Of a stretch of 64,000 nucleotides of DNA, positions 56,347-64,000 are shown piece by piece. The translations under genes and the position numbers were made by a program. Source of the stretch: Fasciolopsis buskii (taxonomy: Eukaryota; Platyhelminthes; Trematoda; Plagiorchiida; Fasciolidae); the NCBI GenBank assembly GCA_008360955.1, contig LUCM01003318.1:22287-86286 (forward strand). Reading direction: 5' to 3'. Below the pieces are notes generated by a model. It was given only the letters and a program-made list of their open reading frames with translations, was not told the origin of the DNA and did no database searches. The stretch's first letter is position 1, and each line of letters starts with the position of its first letter.

Positions 56347-56810
56347 AATCTAAGTTCTTCTTCATGTCTGCGACCTCTGTGGACGTAACAATACTAGGTA
56401 CGATAATAGGGAATATAAGAGGGAACTGGGCGAGGATGCTGTCGGAGCCAATTATGCGAGCTAGCACTGTGATATTCATAAATTAACGTCAGCGTTTTAC
56501 GCCGGAAAACCAGAAAATCATATTCAAACTCTGAAAGACTGGAATAACATTAACGAACGGAATGTGAGAAGTTATCCGCATCATCTATATAGGCGGCAGT
56601 CTCGTCCTCACAAGCAGCGATGGCAGCCATGAGGGCGCGACTGACGTAGCTTCCGGCATGACACCTATTTATACCCGCAATCGTCCGTTCAAACTGTAAA
56701 CAGGTCGATGAGATCAACATTTCGGCAATTTCCGAAAAATGTACTCTAAGATCCTAAATTCATTTCTGTAACACACCTCATCTAGCTGCACAGGAGCGAC
56801 GTTTCACGGT
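56347..56810 (-). mobile_element. MULE-like transposon, 5' part beyond the gypsy insertion
   Basis: It matches 40.14-40.58 kb of the deleted MULE copy (shared TGTGG, CACTGTGATAT, GAAAGACTGGAATAAC against GAAAAACTGGAATAAT, CTATTTATA, CAGGTCGA, ATTTCCGAA). Read with 48.9-51.0 kb it reconstitutes one element split by the gypsy insertion. Confidence 0.6.
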
Positions 56811-57100
56811 GGGGGTTTCGTCACTATCGACAATGTATGACTTCCTGTATTTGGGCAGGCCAGTTTGTTTATTGTGGGGCAGAGAAAATGGCCGAGTGGA
56901 GAGCATCTCGTTAATTCTCCCCCCTTGTACGAGCTGAAGAGGGGTTCCTTATCCTGTCGTCGAATCACCGTCTGATCGAAGGAGCTCTCGGTGCATGAAC
57001 CTGGACGATCAGGCGATCCGCCGTTTAGTCCTGTATTCAAACTGGGACTGAAATTGAGGCGGGGCCACAATGCGGACCAAGGTCATCCGCGGGATCCGCA
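56811..57100. other. Unassigned segment
   Basis: Nothing recognised. Confidence 0.3.
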
Positions 57101-57119
57101 TTAATTTCTTTTGTCTCTG

Positions 57120-57510
57120 TTTTCCATCAGTCATTTTGCTTTTATCATGCAGTCACCAATCACCTTCGCCGACGAAATTAAATTAGTATAATCCATGAGC
57201 AGGAAAAATGTCACCAGGTGTATAAAAATTGTCCCAAACGGAGTAAACAAGTTAGCCTTGTCCATAAGCCTTGTCCTGCACCAGTACGGGATAAGGCCAC
57301 TCGGGTGGCTCAAAACAGTAGGAGCTTCATAACAGCTAATACGCAGTTTTCCGTTTGCTAAAAATACAGTGAACAAGGTTACGGACCCAGAGATAACCGT
57401 CAGGTACGTTTCAAAATGGGCAGAACCCTGACGGACATCGCCAGCTTCACTACTAATATTTCGCGTCAAGCTGTGAAAACAACTATCTTGGTGCGATTCC
57501 TGCTTTACTT
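57120..57510 (+). mobile_element. CR1-like LINE fragment around the catalytic motif
   Basis: The plus strand reads SPITFADEIKLV at about 57.15-57.18 kb, the LINE FADD-KL motif with the second Asp changed to Glu. Downstream frames are weak. It abuts the truncated LTR of gypsy element 2. Confidence 0.4.
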
Positions 57511-57525
57511 CTGTTTTACCTCTAC

Positions 57526-57689
57526 GATTGGAATGCAAACATACCGGTACATCGGAAAGACAATCGGGAGTGGCAAGAGGTTGTATATGTTTGACAACAC
57601 CGTGCGAACGAAGCGTGCACGAGCAACGTACAACTGGAAGTCGCGCTGGACAGTTAGTGCTCGGTTAAATAGCCTATCCGGAAGAATAA
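57526..57689 (-). repeat. 3' LTR of gypsy element 2, truncated
   Basis: It matches 61587-61763 (CGGGAGTGGCAAGAGGTTGT, GCGAACGAAGCGTGCACGAG). About the first 95 bases of the LTR are missing or unrecognisable on the left side. Confidence 0.78.
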
Positions 57690-58208
57690 ATCTCTTTTCT
57701 GCTACCGGGCCTCTTGGAAGACCGCCGGAGTAGAGCTCCGTTTCCCAAGTGGCATTGTGCCCATGCTTTATGTCCGGTGGGGATCCGGAACCAGCTGGGT
57801 ACAGAAAGGTACATTTATCTTCGGTCCCAAATGGAACCGCAGAGAAGAGGCAAAACATTATGGATGTCCTGCTGCCTTGGCATCATTCGCGAATGGAAAA
57901 ATCTGCCGCTCGTTCGGTCGTTCCTTTGGTGCATGTTTTAGGGAATCGGACAAGGAACCTGGAAAACCCACTGTATGGGGTGGATCTGGCTACATCCTAC
58001 ACCCACGAGTCTCTGATGGTTGACAGGAACATTCACCAGATGAGGCCGAACACGGGTTTTTGGTTTTTGGTTTTTTTTGTCCTCTTATTCGTAAATTATA
58101 TCGACGGTGGAAACGACAGATGCGCTGCAGAAATCAGTGGGACTGCTTGATTATGAGCGTTCTCTTGATAGAGGGTAAGGGAGACTTGTAAAAACGGTGG
58201 TTGTGAGC

Positions 58209-58622
58209 TCAGTGGCTAGCACCCAGATAGCTCTCAGTGCAGCCTTTGCCGATTAAACGTGGAGATGACATAACCATCAGCACATAAATTAGCGGGACGC
58301 GTTTTACCCTTTTAAGAGGAGTATCAATAGTCTGATGTGAAAATATTAACAAGTTAGGTAGACGGAGGGATCGTTCTACTTTGCGGTCACTACGCCTGTC
58401 TTGTACTGCAGGTGCGACGGATAGCGCCGTATCTTGTTTTTCATCAGGGGTCTCCACGGACGGCGCTGGCTGCAGTTGGGCTCGATCGGAATAATGCAGT
58501 TCATGAGGTGGAGGGTCCATCGGAAAATTCACGTTCTACCTCGATGTGTTTGATGCGATCGATTGACACCGTGCCGCACCGGCTGGCGACGACCAAAACG
58601 AAATTTTTACGCAAGAGACCTG
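58209..58622 (-). pseudogene. Integrase C-terminal remnant of gypsy element 2
   Basis: The DNA corresponds to 51.95-52.23 kb of element 1: on the plus strand GCGATCGATTGACACC against ACGATCGATAGACACC, then CCAAAACGAAATTTTTACG against CCAAAATGAACGTTTTAGG. At about 58620 it jumps to sequence matching 53.09 kb of element 1. Confidence 0.7.
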
Positions 58623-58883
58623 GGGTAACGGTGAGCTGCGGGCATCACCGGCCTTGGGCGATAGGTCGCAAAAAATGTATTCTGTAATGCTGTGCTCGGT
58701 ACAACCGTTAGGTTTAATGAGCTGTCTTGTCGAAGTTTTTCGATAACAGTCCGTCACCTAGGCCTGTATCACTGCGTCTTGGCCGACGCCGTATGGGAAA
58801 CAAACTAGGTTGTTTTATACGGCAAACTAAATCAGCAACGGAGTTGTTTGCTCCAAAGATGTATGCCCACAGTGAGCTGTGAA

Positions 58884-59156
58884 CTAAAGCCCAAGTGGTG
58901 AATATTGCGTGGCAGTTACCGATCGGAGGCTGTGTAACGTGTAAACTAGCGGTATGTGATGTGTGAGCACCTTAAATGGGCGACTCTTTGATGAGTGTCT
59001 AAAATACCGGACAGCTGGCAACTTTCCATCGAACGTGCTGCGCCTAGATTGTGCCGGCTGAGACCGTTTGGAAGATGATGCCAAAGGCTTCCAAGAACCG
59101 TCGATGTACCGTTGAATTACGGCTCCGATTGCAGCGTCTGAGGAGTCGGTTTTCAA
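58884..59156 (-). pseudogene. RNase H remnant of gypsy element 2
   Basis: SDAAIGAVIQRYIDGSWKPL, then SKRSQPAQSRRSTFDGKLPA and LTHHIPLVYTLHS, aligned with TAVGAVLQQYTEGSWKPL and SADHKPLVYALHS of element 1. The catalytic Asp in the DH motif is replaced (THH). Confidence 0.72.
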
Positions 59157-59234
59157 TGATATGGGTGCTGAGGGGTCGGGATGTGCGAGTAACGCTATTT
59201 TGGCGATAACGTCTTTAGCGGAGATAAACGCCCG

Positions 59235-60000
59235 TTATGCGGCCTTAGGAATCTCTAACTTACGTTTAACTCGTAAGAGGTCCGTGAGACGGGCAGTGAT
59301 TTCCACGCAGTTGGGGATGAATCGACGATCGAAGTTAACCAGGCCGGCAAACTGACTTAATTGTCGATGCGAACGCGGCTCTGAGTAGTCCCAAATAGAA
59401 GTTACCTTATCTGATACTGGAGCAATACCTGAAGCCGAGACAGTATGTCCTAAGAATCTGCTGTTTCGTTTCCCAGCTTGCATTTTGATGGGTTAATCGT
59501 TAAGCCATGTTTGTTAAGGCGACCGGTAAGAGCGCGCGAATGAGCTGGGTGTTGCTTCTCTGATGGCTTGTAACTAAGATATCGTACCGATACACGTGCA
59601 GATTCTCTAAACCCTGTGTGACTTCATGCTGAACCTTTATAGGGTTTGAGTTGCACTGCTGAGCCTGAGGGGCATCCTCACAAACTCAAGCAACCCAGAA
59701 GGTGTAATCACCGCTGTTTCTGGTATGTCGGTCTCCTCTACGGGGATCTGATTGTAAATCCGTACCAGATCTATGCGGCCGGAGATCCTACAACCTGACA
59801 GCGATGAGCTGTTTTCCATATTAGGAATCGGGTGCCTCTGTTAAGTGTTCTGTAGTCCCCGCAAGGTTGTCAGCTGCCATTAGACTTGGGAAGCGCGTGA
59901 AGTGGAGAGTCCCAAGGACTACTAGAAGGATGTATGATGCCCATTTCTAACGTATAGTTGAATCCTGCCTTGGCTGGGCAAAACTTGCCAAGTGCTAAGC
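59235..60000 (-). pseudogene. Reverse transcriptase remnant of gypsy element 2
   Basis: 59819-59637 reads SSLSGCRISGRIDLVRIYNQ, then IPVEETDIPETAVITPSGLL and EFVRMPLRLSSATQTL. 59483-59235 reads FLGHTVSASGIAPVSDKVTS and FAGLVNFDRRFIPNCVEITA. Both align in order with element 1 RT. The catalytic YxDD region between them is frameshifted. Confidence 0.75.
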
Positions 60001-61473
60001 GACGAGGCCGATTAAAAGCTTGGGATCTTGTGGTCCCTTTGTTGTAGGTTGTCCTTTTAGTGACGGGGGCAAGTGGACCGGTGTGTCGAAGTAAGATCGG
60101 GCAGGGGGAAAATAGTTTACTGTACGGCTGCTAGGCTTACAATTCGGCATACTGAGGTGTGATCAGATTCACCATTGTGTACGAGCCGGACACTCTCTGA
60201 GATGTTTGACTTTCTATTGTTTTCCTCCGTCAGGCAGCAACTAGCAGGTCGAAATGGTGGAGGAGGTCTATGCCAATAATAGGGTATAGGACGTCGGTGA
60301 CGGTGAATACCCAACGAAATGCACGATTAAGACTGAGGTCAAGGGTTGGTGAGTGATGGATTCCGGTGCCGTTGGCAGCCCGTAGCGTCACTCTCTGTTT
60401 AGCGGTCGAATTACCAGGGTCACAGTGAATTGCACTAACCTCGACACATGTATCCACAGGGAATAATCGGTTTGTTTTCAAATCTTTGACATTTAAAAGG
60501 CGACAGTTGGTAGATATCCCTGTTTCATGTGCCCCAACCAAGAACCGGAATCTAGTTTCCCTGTCTTTTACTAGGGAATGTACACCCCGGGTAGCGTTTT
60601 TTTACAAACTCTCTAAAGCAGTTATGGTACTTTCAGCAACCTTCCGTTGGTCTCAGGAAGGGTTGCTTCGATGAGGAGCTGCTGCGCCTGCCTCAACGCC
60701 GGCTGTACCGATCTCTGCCGATTGTTTGCCGTTGCAGTGACTCATGGATTCTCGTCAGGATAGCCGTTAAGTCGTCCTGTGCAGGTGAGGTTGAGGCCGT
60801 GGAAGGCGAAAAAGTGCTTAGTGCAAAGACGCTTGGGCTATAGCGCGACGTGATGCATCAAAAATTTCTACGACCTCCTCTAATGAATACCTACGGGTTG
60901 CATTAAGCAAAAAAAACGTAGATACAGTGGGAGCTATTAAAGCCACAGTTCTTTTAACATCGGGCCTTCATCGGATGGTGTGCCCCTGAGACACTGCATT
61001 TCCCGAAGTAGCTCTGAAGGCCCCTCGAACCAACAACCGAGTATGTCAATCTTCAGTAGGGACAGCCCGAGTTATAACCGCTTCCTTCAGCCCCTCAGGG
61101 CCGCACCAAGATACTGTGACGTCTCTAACCTGAAGGGTTATTTCTGGAGGAAGACGACTGACGTCCCTGTTTATCCTGTAATTCTCGAAATCCAGTTCAA
61201 CTAAAGTAAACCAGGATTGAGGATTAGATGGCGTGAGAGAATGCATATGCAGAGTCAGGGCCCCTACTGTTGGGTCTGGCGAGGGTTTTCGCTGTGTGGA
61301 AATGACACCGTATTTGAAAAAAATTACGTGAGTAAAACGTGCTGAACAGCTACCGATAGAAAAACGTAGCCAGTAAGAATCAACACGAAAAAACAATCCG
61401 CACCAAAAAGGGGGAAAATTACCCGTGAAAAAAGCACAGCGTAAGAAAAATGGACAGAGACTTATGTGACCAG

Positions 61474-61490
61474 TCACGTCGGGCTCACCA
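61474..61490 (-). promoter_or_regulatory. Primer-binding site, tRNA-Trp-like, element 2
   Basis: The minus strand reads TGGTGAGCCCGACGTGA directly inside the 5' LTR. This is closer than element 1 to the tRNA-Trp complement known for CsRn1-clade elements. Confidence 0.7.
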
Positions 61491-61491
61491 G

Positions 61492-61763
61492 TTAGGAAGT
61501 AGGATTTTCTTAACGCGGATCTCGTTTCACGTTTGCTTGCTCTTAACCGTTATGACCACTTGAGTGTCATTCTTACTAGGCTATGTGCGATTGGAATGCA
61601 GACAAACCAGACACTCGACTGGCACATCGAAAAGACAATCGGGAGTGGCAAGAGGTTGTATATATTTAACAACACCATGCGAACGAAGCGTGCACGAGCA
61701 CCGTGCAACTGGAGGTCGCGCTGGACAGTTAGCGCTCGGTTAAGTAGCCTATCCGGAAGAACA
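61492..61763 (-). repeat. 5' LTR of gypsy element 2
   Basis: It adjoins the primer-binding site at 61474-61490 and shares its outer part with the LTRs of element 1 (TATGACCACTTGAGTGTCAT against GTGACCACTCGTGTGTCAC), showing the two elements are related. Confidence 0.75.
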
Positions 61764-61879
61764 AATCCATGCTCCATTACGAGGCCACCATCAGCCTTAG
61801 AAAAATGCGAAGTCCGCTGGAGCTAGCAACAGTCGTGAATATGCACACGGTCGGACTGAGAAACAGGGTACAAAACCAC

Positions 61880-62310
61880 ACTGACCTATATGATTTTCAG
61901 GCGTTTAGAAAAGCTGGGGAGAACTTGCATATGCAGGCACCTGGCGGAACATGGATTGACGCCCAAAGATCAACATGGGTTCCTCAATGGCCGATCCTAC
62001 CTGTCTAACATACCTCGTTTCTTCGACGCAGTAACCACCAAGCAAGATGATGGTAAAGCGGAAGAGGTGTACTACTCAGATCTCAACAAGGCATTCGGCT
62101 CGGTCAGCCACCGCCCATTAATGTTAAAGATGAAGGTCTTCGGCATATCCGGGGAACTGCATCGAGGGTGAAAGATTTCATAAATGGCAGTACCTTCAGC
62201 GCTAGGTTGGGAAACGAAAACTCTGCACAGCGAAGAGTGATAAGAGTGATAAGAGTCTCTAAAGGGTCTTTTCTGGGGCCTGTTGTTTTTTTCTCTAGAT
62301 AAATTACTTA
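61880..62310 (+). mobile_element. CR1-like LINE reverse transcriptase fragment
   Basis: The plus strand reads ICRHLAEHGLTPKDQHGFLN, GRSYLSNIPRFFDAVTTKQD, then VYYSDLNKAFGSVSHRPLML (palm block 1, LD--KAFDSVSH-LL with changes) and KMKVFGISGEL. Then frames break (WETKTLHSEE), with GLFWGLLFF matching the VPQGSVLGPLLF block. It is truncated at both ends and sits next to the 5' LTR of gypsy element 2. Confidence 0.75.
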
Positions 62311-62940
62311 GCAGGTCGAAAAAATCTGAGGACACTAACTCCATTGGAGCTGGCAACCCATGTTTAGATAAATGCTGAGACATGCCAATCCAGGACGTTT
62401 AGCAAGCGTGTCGCCCAGACATACGCTAACCGTTTGCCACTCCGAAGTCAGCTGAACACTTATAAAGTACGTCTCGCGGAAATGCAGCATGCATGCCTGG
62501 ACACAATGGTGGTTGGAGCATGTAGTTGCATATACACAGACAGCCAGGGCTTGCGCCACAAATAGAATACAGTTGCAACGGCTATAAATACGTGGAATAT
62601 AATCATCTGTGAAAGCTAAATAATATAGAGAAACATCGCGGCAGTATATGAATACATACAAAAGGTCAATATGCCTGCAGAAAAACTGGACCAAGAGTTT
62701 ACAAACGCAGAGGAGTTTAAAAGTCTAGTGGAACTGGAGACCCTGAGTTGCAATCTGGTCCCAAACTGCGTACCCTCACGGTGAGAGACGGTTAGTATGT
62801 CGGCGTTCTGCGATATCCTCAACACATATTACCTGTAATAACACAAACTAAACACCGACCCTGATAGGCTGTCTACCTTGTAATTGCCCAACCACTAATA
62901 GTAGCACTTCACCTCAGGGATTAAGTCATCATTTCTTGTC
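62311..62940. other. Unassigned region
   Basis: No domain is recognised on either strand. Confidence 0.3.
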
Positions 62941-62949
62941 TAAAAGGGC

Positions 62950-63540
62950 TTCACAGGCTGCATACTGACCACCTCGTCGTGTAACATGCTCCATAGGTTA
63001 AACACACCGTTAGGGGAAAAGTTGCCCCTCATCTCCAGTTTGCCCTTCCCCTTCATCCGCTGCTCTGTAGGATACAGAACACACATCATTGGTTTCCAAT
63101 CCTGTCAGGTCCTTCGGAGTTTTGAACATTTCAAATACACCACCTATAAATGTGCGCATCTGTGGTGAGAACAGCTCCACATTTTTAACCTTTGTTGGTG
63201 TGTCTTTCCCGCTTGATCCCCAACCATTCGCGTCGCTTATAGCTGAACCAGTGCTAAACAGATCGCCACCTAAAGAAATGAGGCCCAGACCCGTAGATTG
63301 TATTTCAGGTGGGATCTAACCGCTGCTTTACACAGTGATATAAACTCATCCGGCGTCCTACAAGTAATGGCAGACGTAAGCCAAAGGTTTCTCTCCCAGC
63401 CTTACTGGCAGCTTTCCCACACTACTCATTCCATTCGTAGTCCGCGGTCGTCGACATTTCTAGGTCCTCTGCAGCCTGGGTTCCACTGAACGAGGAGGTC
63501 TTGCAGTTGCCAGTAACTGGTAAAATTACAGAGCATCTGG
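62950..63540 (-). mobile_element. LINE C-terminal fragment, antisense
   Basis: The minus strand reads FISLCKAAVRSHLKYNLRVW (about 63.35-63.29 kb; the AAVRSHLEY---VW block after the RT) and, nearer the left end (about 63.03-62.96 kb), GNFSPNGVFNLWSMLHDEVV (the NFF--RV-NLWN-LP-EVV block). Frames in between contain stops. Confidence 0.5.
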
Positions 63541-63599
63541 TGAGCGTGTGACACGTCCCATTTCACTGCCTAATCTAAAACTTTTTAAGGACCCCATGT

Positions 63600-64000
63600 A
63601 AGTATGTACTACCATCATCATTCAGTGTTGAACAGCAAGGCAAGCCTCACTGACCGCTGCCCTTCCCCAGAGTTACACGTTTATATAAAAAGAGTGAATA
63701 TCCAACGGGAACAGGGACTGGACCTAAACAGACAGGAAAAGATAAGATGCTGCAGCAGCCAACACACGAAACAGTCTAACTGTACAAACACACTCTTTTA
63801 ATCATTCTGATTCGATAGAAAATGAAAACACGATCACCACTGTTCACGGTTCACTGCCATATCCTTCAGTGTCTCCAGCCAGCCAGTTGACGAGTCTTTC
63901 GGACCCCAACCAACAAGACGTGAGACACCTCCTTTACCTAAGTTCGCTGTACATTTTCTCATTCCTCATTACCACGTCATCTGTTGGCCTCCACATGGCT
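63600..64000 (-). mobile_element. RTE-like LINE 3' end, antisense, running off the window
   Basis: It matches 5270-5670 over its whole length with scattered differences, including AAAAAGAGTGAATATCCAA, GAAAAGATAAGATGCTGC, TTCGGACCCCAACCA and TTCGCTGTACATTTTCTCAT. It starts at a CATCATCATT tail and continues past the right edge. Confidence 0.78.

Larger units (their letters stand above)
57526..61763 (-). mobile_element. CsRn1-like Ty3/gypsy retrotransposon, element 2 (decayed)
   Basis: Right LTR 61492-61763 and a left LTR remnant 57526-57689 share a run from GATTGGAATGC to ATCCGGAAGAA. Minus strand, 5' to 3': primer site 61474-61490, Gag 61477-61046 (NPQSWFTLVELDFENYRI), CHCC-like KKRYPGCTFPSKRQGN (about 60.59 kb), protease region LLNVKDLKTNRLFPVDTCVE (about 60.5-60.44 kb), RT pieces at 59.82-59.24 kb and RNase H (59156-58884). 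The integrase is mostly deleted. Every domain is frameshifted. Confidence 0.78.

Noticed and set aside
57749..58150. 133-codon plus-strand frame as a gene
   Set aside because: It lies antisense in the 3' part of gypsy element 2 and shows no domain.

Overview
This is a eukaryotic, intron-rich and transposon-rich genomic window. The LINE relics are of the RTE-like and CR1-like kinds I associate with parasitic flatworms, and the Ty3/gypsy elements look like the CsRn1 type first described from a liver fluke. A digenean fluke (Fasciola/Paragonimus/Clonorchis type) is the best guess; a tapeworm is possible. I saw no bacterial operons, rRNA genes or CRISPR.

Left part (about 1.8-26.9 kb, + strand): one split gene carries the whole interpretable host coding content. 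I rebuilt eleven exons by reading splice sites (AG acceptors, GT donors) and codon phase. Every junction keeps the frame, and the reading ends at a stop at 26886-26888, giving about 1055 residues with the 5' end outside the window. I read it as the C-terminal half of a nuclear receptor corepressor (NCoR/SMRT/SMRTER family). Three regions resemble the vertebrate receptor-interaction motifs ID3, ID1 and ID2 in the same order, an upstream block resembles the NCoR ILNDYITSQQM segment, and the protein is of low complexity with alanine runs. Its introns (0.3-6.2 kb) hold relics of RTE-like LINEs, a CR1-like LINE, a tRNA-like sequence, microsatellites and short dispersed repeats.

Middle part (about 27-48 kb): no host gene is recognisable. 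A minus-strand LINE with endonuclease and reverse transcriptase lies at 29.2-31.3 kb. About 31.4-37.6 kb cannot be assigned. From 37.6 to 48.1 kb there are CR1-like LINE pieces, a long (ATT)n array, a deleted copy of a DNA transposon (39.3-40.6 kb) and two copies of another repeat. A degenerate minisatellite follows at 48.3-48.9 kb.

Right part (about 49-64 kb): nested mobile elements. A degenerate Mutator-like (MULE) transposase gene on the minus strand keeps a D/LC-F-type core, a SWIM zinc finger and, further downstream, a PHD-like finger. A 5.3 kb CsRn1-like gypsy element (51.0-56.3 kb, minus strand) is inserted in it; this element has two roughly 254-bp LTRs, a tRNA-Trp-like primer site, a CHCC-type Gag remnant, protease, RT, RNase H and integrase. 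A second, more decayed relative lies at 57.5-61.8 kb and has lost most of its integrase by an internal deletion. LINE fragments close the window; the last matches the 5.2 kb copy and runs off the end.

All mobile-element reading frames seen here are broken, so I infer that none is autonomous.
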